DNA of 64,000 nt. Source: Brugia malayi. Its lineage: Eukaryota > Nematoda > Chromadorea > Rhabditida > Onchocercidae. Below are positions 11,298-25,255 of the stretch, in pieces (the first letter of the stretch is position 1; every line of letters starts with the position of its first letter). The stretch is taken from the NCBI RefSeq assembly GCF_000002995.4, contig NW_025062477.1, positions 10,016,649 to 10,080,648 on the forward strand. The letters run 5' to 3'. The notes below the pieces were generated by a model that did not search any database, was not told where the DNA came from, and saw only the letters and a program-made list of their open reading frames with translations. A program made the position numbers and the translations under genes.

Positions 11298-14200
11298 CTT
11301 CAAATTGCTTTTCACATTTATATTACTTTCGCAAATACAATTTTTATACCATTGAGACAGTCAAGGAAGTTATGATGTGTAGATCAATGTATAAGTTTTA
11401 GGGATGTAGAATTAAATAGGATCGACTATAATGATCTTATGATATTAAATCAGATTATGATCGAGACCCAGATATCGCCTTTGATAACGATATAAATTAG
11501 ATTTGAAATTAAATAACTTAAAAAATATAACTACTTATCTAAAATTTATCTGGAAATTTGATTTCCAACTTATGCATGAATTTTTTTAACTAACAGCGCG
11601 CCAAAATATTTGTGTATTTTGCCAAAATATACAAAAAATGATTTGAGGAAATTACTTTACGAATTGAGCAACTGCAGTATAGTAGCAAAAATTGAATTAT
11701 ATTAACCATCAAATTACTTGAACAAATTTCATTGAATTCGTCTTTTTTTCCTTACTATTCCAACCCATAACTAAAATTGTTATTAAGTTATCACTTATGG
11801 CTCATCTATATGACTTGACTATTGTCTAGTCAACTACTTTCTTGTTTTGTGTACATATATCAGATCTTTCCATATGACATTAGGTTTTGCTCAGATCATT
11901 TTCGACTTAATAAAAAAACAAGAGAAGATATCAAAGCAAGACGAAAAACACTAAATACAAACCTCAAAAGGTACTAAATGAAAGATACTAAATACAAGTC
12001 TACAAGCCTTCTTTGTACTTAAATAGTCTTCTAACAGAATTCATACTTCAGGGAACAATCTCATTTCCTTATTCTCAGACTAGTCATACGACAACAGACG
12101 TAAGAAAGAAAGTAATGAGTTTGGCGTTATGTCTAAAAGTCTAAGAGATTTGGTGTGCCCCATGTCTAAAAGCTTTGGCCAATGATAATGGCGAAAGCTG
12201 ACGAATCATTTCAAATTTATACCACCACAATCCCTGCATTCAGTCACTGCCAGGTATTTTTATTAAATTATTTCTTATTATGTCATAGTTCACACATTCA
12301 CGTTTTCTTCACGTGTTGTATAGTTTGCATTATTTATAATAAACATTGTTTTCAACTAACTTTGTTTGCAATACAAAGAATTGTTTACAGCATTCATGCA
12401 TGTAGTACATTAATTTTGAATCATCGAAAGTCTATCAATAATATATTTCAGAAATCAACAATCCCTTCTTTTAAAAATATCAAATGTATTACATTCCTAA
12501 GCAAATTTGCTAAAAAAATATTTCATAGTCGTTCTTGATTAGAAAAGAAAGCATTAATTTCTTGAAAAGGTTTTATCTAAAGAAATTAGAATTTGAAATT
12601 CAAAACGTATACATGCTACACCATAAAATTTGCATTTCTTAATCAAAAAGATTAATTTTTGGAATTAAAAATTCATCATTAACATTTTTACCACAAGAGA
12701 GCAAAAAGTAACTCACGCGATGCATTCTTTCAGCATCTTTATTGGTGTTATTCTCAAAACAATAAACTCGTCGTTACTTTTGAATTATTACCGTTGCATT
12801 GTCATAATAACTTCAAAAGCATCTTTTCCTAATTCATAACAATTCACAATTGCTATCAACAGAAATGACCTTTTTCATAGATCTCAAGCCAGAAAGAGTC
12901 TTGTTAAATTGCAAGTTACTGTTGGCTGTATCCTTATCGTATAAGAGTTACATGAAAGATAAGATCTTTGTCTTCTATGTTTCGCCTCATTTGAAGTATT
13001 TTTGGATCTGCGAAATTGATTCGGCCGGAGAAATGCTCAGAAAAAATCAACTGAATGTTTGTTGTAGGTATTACTCGAAAGTAATCATAATTTACTTTCA
13101 AAATTTTGCCTTATGCGTTGAAGACGAGAATTACTCGGTCACCTATGTCTTACTTCTAAATAGCTTTTATGGCCACATCTATCGTAATCAGTTGTGAATT
13201 CTTCCTTGTTCCTACTTTTTTTCTGTATCTGTCATTTATTTATTTATTTATCTGTTATCAACTCTGATTACACTATTCAGTCCTTTTGTTTAATTATTTT
13301 TCTTGCATATCTTACATCTCTAATACTTTTCTCGTTGTTTTCACTGATTCCGGTATACTTTGATACAGCATTCACTAAATTACAAAGGGAAAGTAAAGAA
13401 AATTTTCTTTGACTGCGACATTTGAGCATCGAACAAATTTTATTAATCGCACTAGTAAAGAAATATAAGCAATTGATTACTTGATATTATTTTTCTACAA
13501 TCAAAGTTAGAAGTGTTAAAAAAAAAATACTTGCAAACTTTCTGTCTAAAGAAAAATTTCCCCGCAAAGACCTAAAAGAAAGATTGATTAAACTCATTAT
13601 ATGACAGTTAGTGAATATCAAATTTCATTTGCTTCAGTCATTTTCCCTATAATTTCCACCAAAGGTGTGTCACACAAAAAAAGAAGCTAAATAAAACATT
13701 TTTCATTCATTCCGATAATATTTTCCTAATATATAGATTTGAATTTCAATAAAAACGAATGATACTAACGATAATGAGGAAGAGGGGATGAGCTAAGGAT
13801 AAGAACTAGAAGATTAGACAAATGCAATAAACAAATAAGGCGGTGCGTAACTTAATCGCTACGAATATTTGTCCGGACTATTGCTAAATGAGCAAATCAG
13901 AAGTTGTCTTTTCTCAATTCAGACATTGCTATTGGTTTGTTGGAAAACCGAAAATTAATTCCGGGCTTTTGAGACAGCTAGATTTGACACTATCAGTGTC
14001 TTCTTCAGGAATATAATTCTGGTAAGCCTTTTTCTTTCCTATATGTCATCAATATCAGGCATAAACAGTATAGTATTCTTAATTTCCGAAAAAATTTCAA
14101 AAAAAAATCCATAAAATTCAAATGTAATCATAACAAAAAACCTTTCCGATCACAATTAATGTTTAGAAAGTGAATGAAATAACCACTAATCGATTTATGT

Positions 14201-16039
14201 ACGAAAATAATACAATGTTTTTATTGATTGGGCATTATAAAATGAATAAATTGAAAAAATTCTTTTAAGTAAATTGTATATGGAGAAAATTGCAATCAAT
14301 TTTACTTTATCTGACAGAGTGCTCGATATCTGACAAGATTTCCCGCTGGAAATGTTGATTTTCTTATAAGCATCAAAAAAATGAAAGAAACTATTTAAAA
14401 ACGAGAAAGTAAAATTTCAAATAGCCGGAAATTTTTATTATTTCTTGATGTATTAGCAGAAAAAATAAGGCTAAAATAATTAAGTGACATAACGGTGAGT
14501 TACTAAATTACTTGAAATTAACTTGTATTAAATAATAATTGATCTAAGCTCAGATTGTGTATCACTGAATGCATAAAATGATAATTGTGGCAAATCCATT
14601 AACAATTTCAAATCGCCATAGTAACAATAAATTGATGTTTTCTGAAGCCATTAAGACATATTGTTATCACTATCACTTCAGCAAGTTTGTAATTAAGAAG
14701 CGACAAACTTTAATTCAGTGTGAATGGATTGTATTGCTGATGAAATCATAAGATTAATGCCTTGAATGTTTGGTTTCAAAAAAAAAAAAATATTGTGTCG
14801 ATGTAACAAAGAGTACATTCGCTCTTTTTGTAAAATTCGCTAACTGAGAATTATTGTTTGACCAATCCAAAAATGAGATTACTCTAAATGTATTTCCAGA
14901 GTTCCGTCGTCAGATAAATTTGCCTATTACGGTCGTACATACCTACACACATCTTATCAGTTTGTTTAGGAAGCAAGAAAACAAGTAATCCTTTTAAGAG
15001 TTCATGAACCATGGACATACTACTTTTGCGATAAGTCACTGGATTATCAAACTGATCCTCATATATATTTGGAGTTTCTATGCCACTTAGAAAATGGAAT
15101 TGTTAAGTTTCAGAGGTGATCGAAAGAATACTTTTACGCAATATTTAGAAATTTTGGAAGATATTTGTGCAATCCTTAAATCCAGCACTATTGAAGAATT
15201 TTTGTGGCCTTTATTGATTATTACTTAACTCACTTCTTCAAATCAGTTCTCGTGATATTTCTTCGTTGCAGTAATTGATACTTTTACTACATTCGCAAGC
15301 TGAAATTTGTTTTCAATTCATTTTTAACTTCTGTTTTAAAACAATTTTCACGCAATGTCTGTTTTTTCAGCCATTTTCTTAAAGTTTTTCATTGTAACAA
15401 CGACTGTAATTTTTAAGCTCTGCGTTCTATTCTATTAACTTATCAGTGACAAATAAGCGAGACAAACTGCTTTCTTTATTATTTCTATGTTGTCATAATT
15501 TTCAATACATTATTATGATTGCATTGTTATTAAATACATTCACGCTAGCTGGACGAATGATAAACATTCATTTGCAAACAACATAAAACATCCATCTAGT
15601 ACTTTTCGGGAAGTATCAATTAAGTAATTCTTGGCTTAAAGAGATTTGTGCTTTCAGCAGAAATATGTTGTCATAGTCGATTACATCGGTCAATTAATTT
15701 ATCTAAAAGCATGAACTGAAGATGCCAGTAATGGTTGTAGTCATGGAGATTGACTTCACACTTAACAAATAATACTAAAATGAGTCACAGTTTTGCATCC
15801 TGTTTTTGTCCATATTTAGCCAAAAAAGTTTTGTAAAAAACATTGAAACTTTTCCTCAACCATTCTGAAAAAATTGAGACAATTTTTGTATTGATTTTCT
15901 ATAAATAAATCTCAAATTAATGCATTTAAACAAGTGTGTTTCAGTCTCGAAGTATTGTTACTTTCGCTTAAAAATTCAGAAGCAATTAAATATTCAATTT
16001 GAACCGTTTTTGCACTTTTCGCCATAGGTACAAAACAGA
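11298..16039. other. Long intergenic region before the PDE gene
   Basis: About 4.7 kb of AT-rich sequence with no gene I can support. The only notable frame is 12811-13197 (+), described separately. Upstream exons of the phosphodiesterase may lie here, but I could not find one that joins in frame. Confidence 0.5.
12811..13197 (+). other. Open frame, possible Tudor-like relic
   Basis: An uninterrupted 128-codon frame with its first ATG at 12865. The middle reads VSPHLKYFWICEIDS followed about 45 residues later by NFALCVEDENYSVTYVLL. This loosely resembles the spacing of a Tudor domain, with an SP..FW strand and a later C...ED..Y..A.V strand. The expected Tudor aromatic WYRA is absent, and no flanking exon was found. 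It could be a degenerate domain or chance. Confidence 0.15.
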
Positions 16040-19000
16040 ATGCTTGGTAATTCTTACGGATTTCATAATCTGGCAATACGGAAGCACGCATGCAGGTGAA
16101 TAAAGCATCTAAAACTAACTTCTTAATTTCTCACTTTAAAATTTAATGCATGTTTATTGACAGTATTACTTGAATATCATCGATTTCTAATTGTTTGCAT
16201 TTCTTCTTTTGGAGGTATTTTTGACCAATTATTACTAATTATTCGAGAATACTAATTTCAGGTTGTTGAAATAAATAAAATTGCAGGCTACGATATGTGC
16301 TACATCAGCTTAATGGCGGTCAACTTTCAATGGATGATCTCAAAAAGAATCTCGAATATATGGCTTTGCTCTTAGAAACTGAGTGTATGAATGAAACCAG
16401 GTGATCTAGCCGTAGACTAATTACTGATACCTTAAATTTTTGATGTGGACTTATTTAAATTGATGGGAAACGGTGGGAGGAAGCACCTTTAGCATCATTG
16501 CTGTGTCACATAGAATAGCTATCACTACATGTTCAGATTTTAAATGACCTAACTCATACTCATTTCAGAAAGCTATTTCATTGCTTTTAATGCTACATTA
16601 TACATGCTTAATCAACTTGGAAAAATCAGACCTTTCGGGTTTGGAAGCCGTAATGACTAGGTAACGAACAAAAAAAATTAGTGCAAGTTTCAAGCAAGTT
16701 AGAATAAAAGTGCCATGAACCAGAAACAGAAATTTTGAATTATTGTTAAAGGTTAAAGGTCAACATCAATGAAATGGCTATGCTTATAGAAACATTTGTA
16801 TTAAAGTTTACAAAGTGTTTCCTGAGTTTTGAAAATTTAAAACTCTGAAACTCACATAATCGCTTTGTAGTGTTTATTTTTGCGCTTTGCAATTAAAACA
16901 TAAAAGTTGGTTAAGCTGGGATACATATAATTTGTAGACGCATTTGTGATGAAGAGGACGATTTGGCGGATGTGAAACCAGAAGCAGTCTCCGATGAAGT
17001 GCGCAAATGGCTTGCAGCAACATTTACAAAACAATCAATGCTTTCGAAACGTGAAAAACCAAAACTTAAGTCGGTAGCTAATGCTATACTCACAGGAATT
17101 TTTTTTGACAAGTAAGCATTTCTCTCCCTCCGTTTTTATATGTTTGGAGATAATGCATTTCGGTGAAAAATGGGAATTTGTCATTATTTCCAGAATGTTC
17201 CGAAAATCGCAGGTACTGCTTATTTCAACACCACCAGAAATTGCTGCATTGATGAAGGTTTCTTGAATTTATTGCCATTTTCAGAAATCTAAGAACACGA
17301 AGATTCTCTTAGCAAAGTCTTCCAGCCATTAAATATACCTCTTTTTTTTTTGCTAATGAAGAATAAGTTAAAATAATATAATTAATAAAAAAAGCAGGGA
17401 GCACTTTCTGTAGTAATAAATTCGAACTGAAACTTCTGAACAACAAAAGTTAAATAAATTTATAAAAAAAATTAAGCAGGTATATTCTCGTAATATGTTA
17501 AAAGAGAAAACTATGTTTTTGTCAAAATTCCTCAAAAATTATGAAGCTTTAAAGTAGAATTAAGAAAAGTGAAAGAAAACTGCAGAATTTGAATAGTTGG
17601 TCATTTGATTGCTTCCGATTGAACGAAGTATCGGAAGGACATGCGCTGAAGTATGTTGGCCTAGAGCTTTTCAATCGCTATCGTTTCCTTGATCGTTATA
17701 AGGTTCCTACTTTTTTTATAATTTTAACACTTTGACACTTTGTGACTATGAATTTGAAATAAAAAGTTTGAATGATGCATTTAATGTTTTACTATTACCA
17801 TTTAGAAAAGGTACTGATAATACTTCTCACATTACAGATTCCCGTGCAAATACTTGAGAATTACATTGGGGCCTTGGAAGTAGGATACAGCAAACACAAC
17901 AACCCATATCATAACATTGTCCATGCTGCTGATGTGACTGCCTCTTCACATTTCATGTTGTCACAGACCGGTTTTGCTGTATGCTTTTTATTTATTCAGG
18001 ATCTTAAAGTTCTGAATCGTATAAAATACTGCTCTGAAATTCTTAGGTTCATTGACACTTGAAAGCAGCAGAAAAAGTTGTGGTAATAAGTACCAAATGT
18101 AAACAGATGATAAGTTGCAGACAAGCTTGTCAGATCTAGACATATTGGCTGTTATATTTGGTGCCATGATACATGATTATCAGCACACCGGTCATACAAA
18201 TAACTTCCATATACAAACCGGGTAGCTTATTCCTGCTTTATTTTTACTAATGTAATCCGACTTTTATCTGTTAATTTAGAAACATTTTAGAGTTTTGCTG
18301 CATTGATAAACTCGTCGATGTCGAAATGTCAGCTCATCTAGGCATGCATAGTTTGTGTGCTCAAAGCTTTTAATAATACACTTTAAAAAAAAAGTTGCAT
18401 AAGCTTTCAAAAAATTAATTTTTTGAAAGCTTTCAATTCTTCATCAGAATTAAAAGGCTAAAAATTCTCCTTCTTATTGGTAAGAGTATTTATTAGGAAA
18501 TATTAGCAAGATAATAATGAAAACAGTACTGTCTTCGAAAGAACGATCTTAATCATTCTCATTATAAAGGAATCGGTCAACATTTCACTTTCTGAACTTT
18601 TTTATAAAGACTGAAGATTCATTGTAGTTAATTAGTAGAAATCTGCATGTTGTCTATAGGTACATTAGGATACAGAGGTCAATTAACCATTTGTTCATGT
18701 CTCTCATTGAAACTTTAATCATGGTTCTTCAAATGATAAAAGTCAGTTAAATAATCTTCAAGATCTCATTATGCACTACTATACAATGATCGAAATGTTC
18801 TGGAAAACCATCATATCAGTGCATCTTTTCGTTTGCTGAAGGAAGACGACAAAAATATCATGAAAAGATTAACCAGGGAAGAATTCAGGTAATTTTCTTA
18901 CCTTAGTCCACTTTCACACACTACACTTATCTCGTCTTAAAGATATAATCCATAAGTGATTGATACTTATGAAAAATTCCACTCCGCTTGGACTTTTTCA

Positions 19001-20750
19001 GAGAGCTACGCAATTTATTGATCGAAATCGTACTCGCAACAGATATGTCAAGTCATTTCGCACAAATTAAAACTATGAAGGCTATGTTGTCATCGCCTGA
19101 GGGGTGAGGAAAAGTCATTGACATATCAAACTAGACGATTATATACTATTCCAACTTCACACCAAACAAATCGCTTTATGAGAATCTTAATGAGATTCAA
19201 GATTTAGACTAGATCATTATGTTGTTATCTGAAATGATTCAGAAAACTGAAGAAAATGTGCAGCAGGATTTATCTAAAATTAAATCTCCCTTTTAGTATT
19301 GATAAAACTAAAGCTGTTTGTCTCATTGTACATGCTTGCGATATATCACATGCCTCAAAACCATGGGAATTGCATTCCCGATGGACTGAAGGTGTTCTCG
19401 AGGAATTCTTTCGTCAAGGGGATTTAGAAGCCAGCATGGGTCTACCGTATTCTCCTCTTTGTGACAGAAATACTGTGCACGTTGCGGATTCACAAATTGG
19501 TTAATATTTCTAAAATCTCTGCATCTTTTGTAATCTTATGAATAAACAAAAAAAGAAAAAAAAAATGGAATTGAAAAGCATTTAAGAGTATTTGTTGCTT
19601 CAAAGCTTTGATAATTTGAGGAAACGAAAAATAATAATGCTTATTCTCGATGTAATCAAACAACAATTTCATAATTCTTATTTTTTTTGAAAAATTTTAT
19701 CACCATGAAATGCTTTATTCAACAGTTTCTGACAAGGGACGGGAGTACAATCAAGCCTTACTCTCTATAAGATATTAATATTTTTTAATTTCGACCTTTC
19801 TTAATCGACAGGATTTATTGATTTTATTGTTGAACCGACAATGATTATTTGTGGGGAAATGTTAACGAGAATAATTGAGCCACTGGTACCGCTTCAGTCA
19901 TCAGATACCTTCCTGCCGTGCGACAATTCCGATTCGTTATTAACAAGTGCCGATGTGCCTCAGGAACATGAAACGTTTGTCTTTCTATGAAAGTTAAGAT
20001 TACCATCCCACTCCACAGTTTGGAAATAGCTTTATTGTTGTTGTACAATACCGTGCTTATACAATAAGAAATGAACAGTGAATATTACTATACCAACAAA
20101 CAGTGCATAGATGTTCACTAATTTCCCTTTATAACTGTCACTCGCCACTATTACTGTTGTACTAAGCCATTTGTTGGAAGTAAATTAAGTAAGTAAATGA
20201 GTAAGTGAGTGAGTAAGTATTGAGACAAACTGAATCGAAGCTTGCAATATGCAAAATGATATATTATAAATTTATTGATGTATAAGTAAGACTTGCATCG
20301 AACATATTGGCTAGCAGTAATGTTAATTGAGTAAAATTAAATTTTATCACCGATCAGAGCTTATTGATCAGAGTGTCAAGTTCGCCTAATCGTTTTTCTT
20401 TCCTTTATTAAAATCTCTGCAAAATCTGGATTTCATTATCATTTCTGCTTTATGTAGAAAGCCAATAAGTGATCTCTTTCAGTGAAAATGTAAGCAACAA
20501 TGAAACGAACAGTTCATTCCGTTTCTTGCCATTAAATCAGGACGGAAAACTGGAAATACCAACTCCATGGATGGAATTCATGCATGAGAACAAGGATCGA
20601 TGGAAAAAACAGGCTGCCAAAGGTTTTTCCTTAAAACTGTGAAATTGACATGAGTATGCTAGATGATAATAATTAGACCGACATAGGAATATTTCTATTT
20701 CAGAAGAAGATGAGAGAAAGAAAAATAGCGAAGAAATCGTCACCAAATGA
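16040..20750 (+). CDS. PDE1-type cyclic nucleotide phosphodiesterase
   Basis: Thirteen exons join (16040-16095, 16287-16400, 16938-17111, 17194-17257, 17586-17702, 17838-17978, 18121-18221, 18763-18888, 19002-19103, 19297-19499, 19812 on, 20483-20622, 20704-20750). The protein aligns throughout with PDE1, the Ca2+/calmodulin-dependent enzyme that hydrolyses cAMP and cGMP. The PDE1 N-domain shows as LKKNLEYMALLLET and AVSDEVRKWLAATF. The catalytic domain has the metal ligands in HNIVHAAD (about residues 200-207), HDYQHTG (240-246) and HACDISH (344-350), plus VLENHHIS and the SQIGFIDFIVEP helix. It ends with the PDE1-like PTPWMEFMHENKDRWKKQAA. The first ATG lies close to the first conserved segment, so the usual calmodulin-binding N-terminus is short or missing; upstream exons may be missed. 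An acceptor (ccatag) 12 nt before the ATG fits either trans-splicing or an upstream exon. The donor of exon 11 is uncertain (about 19930 or 19978). Confidence 0.92.
18401..18432. repeat. Perfect 32-bp palindrome in PDE intron
   Basis: aagctttcaaaaaatt followed directly by its exact reverse complement, with no loop. It lies in the intron between the exons ending 18221 and starting 18763. It is probably a small inverted repeat with no known role. Confidence 0.7.
20180..20221. repeat. Degenerate GTAA/GTGA microsatellite
   Basis: Tandem units of aagt/gagt (taagtaagtaaatgagtaag and onward) inside the last long intron of the phosphodiesterase gene. Confidence 0.6.
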
Positions 20751-23700
20751 TAAAAATCACAACATTGATATTTGCATTTTGATCTCAACATTTCAAATAA
20801 TATTTTGGGAGGGCACTGAATAGTTTACAGAAGTGTCATCTTTGTGGTGGTACTTTTCATTTTCTAATGACTATTTTGATTTGTAAGCAATTGCAATACA
20901 GAAGAATTCAAATTATTATAAGTTGTGCTGCAGTGTTTTTGTCGAACACATAATATAAATTAGCGCAACAAGTCAGTATGAGTGAAAAATCAAAGTTGAA
21001 ATTTATCGAAATAAATGTTTGTCGATTCATCCAATTAATGATGGCGAAGTTGGTTTATTGCTAAAGTAACTTATACGAAGGGATATAAGTAAGTAATCTT
21101 AAGTATAAGAATAAAATTATTAAAGCTGTGCAATATTGTTGTTATTGATAAGTAGCATCTATCAACGATTCATTTATTGTGGTTCTCGTCGAATAGAAAT
21201 GATGAAACTTTGCCTGGAAGGAAGTGCATTGCACAATGATCGGTGCGTGCACGGCGATCGATGATGCAATTTTGTGGTCGCACGATGACAATGTTCACGT
21301 GATATAGTGTTGACAGAGGCGAAAGACATGTGTACCCCAAATGAGGTGAAATAATAGAGTTACTGCGTAAGTCCTTCATTAACAGTGCAGCTGTGCGCAA
21401 AGGGTGTAGGCGAGCCAAACCTATGAAGCCTATAAAGCTGCACAGAAAATATCATAGCGATGTCTGAGTAGTCTGATGCTCTGAAACCTTTACGCTAAAG
21501 CCTAGGCTACCTCAGTTTTTTGCTTTTCCCAATCTAATTGCAACCTTTTTAGTTTGTTTCACACTTGAATGACTTTTTTTAGAAGTTTACTTATTAATAA
21601 GTTCACTGAAGAAAGTGACGACACAGTCGTGTTGCACTATCACATAATTTCGTGAAGCATTCTCATCAGTCAATGCAGTTATGGCACATTAAGCATTAGC
21701 AGCCAGTGAAGCCTATCAAACAAGTAAATCTATAAGGCTAAAGCAATGAAAGCATACACACAACAACATCTCTGGCTTATTCTACTTTCAACATTCCCTC
21801 TCGAATTTGTTTTTTGGTGCTTTTAATGCTTCATACTTTCCATTGATCAAACTGTCCACGTGAATTCATCGTGTTATTCGATGATAAAATAGCAGCGAAA
21901 TTTAAAAATGTGGGAAAAACCTGTAATTATAGTCTTTCACTTCCCATTAATAAAGGTAAATCTCGCATAAAATCATTACCTTTGGCAAAGTTATCATTAT
22001 TATGATCATTTTCCTCATTAATTTCTCTCGTAAATAAATTAATACTTGGAATGGTCTAAATTTTAAGTTTAACTATTATCGAGTGCCCACCTAATGTTTC
22101 TTCAATAACTCACAGCTTAACTTTTTTAATCCATTTCATTGCATCTGATATCTCGAATTATTTATGTTTTATACAGTTTTATCACCAAAGTGTTAAAAGT
22201 AATTTGCTCTTTTCATATGTCATTCATGTATCAAAAGTAAAATTTCATTTGACGTATTTTTATGAGAGTGAAACTACACATAACACCTTTTTTTTTATCA
22301 GACTTTTTTTTTATCAGATCTGCATTCAGCGTCTAAGAAGAATAACTTCGGATTTAGCAATCTGTTTGCCATATTTCAAATATTCTCTCAATCTCTTGAG
22401 AAGAGATGCTAATAAGAAAAATTCCCAATGCCACCCAAAATTTCGCAAAGTAAGTGATTTTCAGAGAAACAATGCCTTTAGAACATACTTGGAGTAACCC
22501 TGTTGCAAGTAATTTGGAATTTGAGACTTTTATTTTGGAATTAGCATTTTATCGTTCTGATTGAACATTACAATACTTTTTTCTTATTTAGAGTTAACAA
22601 ATAACTTTCTTTCCGTGCAGACATTTCATATTTAGATGAAAGTTATTCTCGGCCGTCTAAGTATAGAAGTGTAAAAGCTAGTGAATACTTACAAAGTAAC
22701 AGCTGATAAACGTCGCTTCAATAATTTTATCATACTGAGAACATTCCGGAAATATGCGGATGGAAATATGTCCATGGGAATTCGTTGTTGATTGTTAGTT
22801 TTGATCATAGACATATAATCAGTTTTGGATGACTTCAATTCTTGATATTTTTTAGAAATTTGGCACCTATTCCTTTTCCTTCCTTATCCAATTTTTCTCT
22901 TTTGAACTTAGTTTTCTTTTGTTAAGTTATAACATTTGCTGATAAGAGACAACTTCTTGTTTTCTTTACAAAAACACAAAAAGTAAAAAATTCATTGGAA
23001 CGGACAAATTTGAAAATGAATTTTGTTTTCTAGCATTACTTTATTTTCAATATCCTTTGATTAGATTCTAATCGTTTCAGTTAGACGTAGGCCAAAGAGC
23101 AATGTGTGTTTGTCATCTGAAACTAACATATGATATTAAAAATGGATATTTTGTCAACTTTTTTTCTTGTTTTGAATGTTTTATCTTCCTTAAAATTAAA
23201 CAATCATCTTAGTAGTGAAATAAAAAAAAAAATTATTTCTTGTCCTATCCTTTGTGAAATTTCAAAATCTTCCTTAAATTTATGTTCAAATGTATGCAAA
23301 AATTCAGAAACTTACAATGATTGAGTTAATTGTTCTTTTTTGATTTTACTAGTTATCATCCATCAACAATTTTTTGAATTACTATCAGGTTATTTGGACA
23401 AATAAATCGTAAGGTTACTTTGATTTTATAACAGCATCATGCGCGACTATAGTCTTTTTTAAAGAGTAAACAAAGTGAGCAACGAGATATACCGAATTAT
23501 CTGGAATGACAAATATACAAAAATGACAAAATCAATGATCCTGGCTATTATTATAGTAAATAATTGAGAAATCTTGTGCTCTCATAAACAAGAAATCACA
23601 TTTTAAAGAAACTTCATTTTCAATTCCATTCTTATAATCACTTATGATTATTAATGATTTGATTTGACAGTATTGAGAAATATAAAACATAGGGGAAATG

Positions 23701-24102
23701 ATAAGACAAGCGTAAATGTCATTGATATTTACAAATAATGCACAAGATGGCAGTAAGATTATAAACTATTTCAACTTTTTGCATTTATAAATTTCTCTAG
23801 TGGCAGAGTTCATGTTATACGTAATACGTCAAACGTGGTGGGTTTGCGACAGCACTTTGTTTTCATTTCCATCTGATGGATATTGTTGATAAAAGAGAAA
23901 AAATGAGGCATTTCACTTCATTATCATAATGCATTCAGATTGTTTAGACAAGTCGACGAAATAGCTAAAATTGCATAGCATGGATGTTCCATTTCCACTG
24001 AAAATTTATTTTTTTTAACTGTACCACAGACATATTAACGAACCACTTAGAATACATTAGACCATTCCAACATAAATTAACGTTTTTATTTTATTGGAGA
24101 TA
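20751..24102. other. Intergenic region between PDE1 and the first DUSP
   Basis: About 3.3 kb without a supported gene. A patch at about 21170-21420 is GC-richer than its surroundings and holds a minus-strand frame with no recognisable domain. The rest is AT-rich with short noise frames. The promoter of the first phosphatase presumably lies at the right end. Confidence 0.5.
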
Positions 24103-25222
24103 ATGCAAGCGGTATCATATCAGGTTAATCCGGAATATGCCAAATTATCGCAAATAGTTCCCGGTCTCTTCATATGTGGTATTAGCGAATTAAATCAACA
24201 TAACATTGAAAGAAATGGAATAACGATGATCATTAATGCAACTGATGAAGTTAGTTGTACTTCGAAAAATTTTTATGAATCGGAAAATTGTAAAATACTT
24301 CGAGGCTTGTCAAATTATTTTTTAAATTTCTCAGTTGATGATCGGTGAAGAATCAACAATTATGTATCAAAAGGATGATCGAGTGGCAAAAATGCTTAGT
24401 ATTTATTTGCTGTCTGATATTGGACGACCTGATATTCTTAGTACATATGTTAAATAATTAAAAAAATATTTTATAACCTCTTTAAACTTTTTCTTGAATA
24501 AATAAGCCCATTGTTCCGAATGTTGAAATTTGCTGAAGGCCATGCAGTATCATAGTATTTAAATTTTCCTTATTTTAATGTGTTTAAGTATTAAAAGCAG
24601 CAATATAATCAAGCCTTACCGATCTTTTCGCATGAAACTAACCTAAAATAATTTTGTTTTCGTTTGAAACTAACGAAGAAATTTTACACTTTCCGCTTAA
24701 TTCCCTTGTTTACCACTCTTTCAGTAATCACTAAACTGTTTATTCAAACATAAGAAACAAAAGATTTTTTCCCTTTAAATAATCTCATACTTCAGTGACC
24801 AATAATTGGCGGAATGATTTGGTTATTTAACTTGAGCACTCATTTTTGAAATTTTTATGGATCGATGAAATTTATGAAATTCCTTGCAATGTGCAATTTT
24901 TATACTCTTCAGGTTCCTAATTTGAAAACGTTGGGAAACATTCTCCGTATAAAATTATGGATCAATGACACACCAGAAACTGATATTTACCTTCATCTTG
25001 AAGCTGTTAGTGATCAGGTTGAGTAGTTTTCCACTTTTTTTCTTGTGAACGTCCTTTAAAAAAAAAGAATAAAATAACAATTTTATCCTAATTCAAAAAT
25101 TCCTAGCTTTAATTCGTGTGGAAAATGCATTAGCTTAATCTTTAGTAATTGAAGTACTTAATTTTTAGTGACAAAAAATAAAAAAAAGTAGTATTTTTTT
25201 TTTAAAAAGTCTAATCTTTAAT

Positions 25223-25255
<33 letters not shown>

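Noticed and set aside
12182..12538. 118-codon plus-strand frame
   Set aside because: Rich in Phe, Ile, Cys and His with no domain; typical of AT-rich noise.
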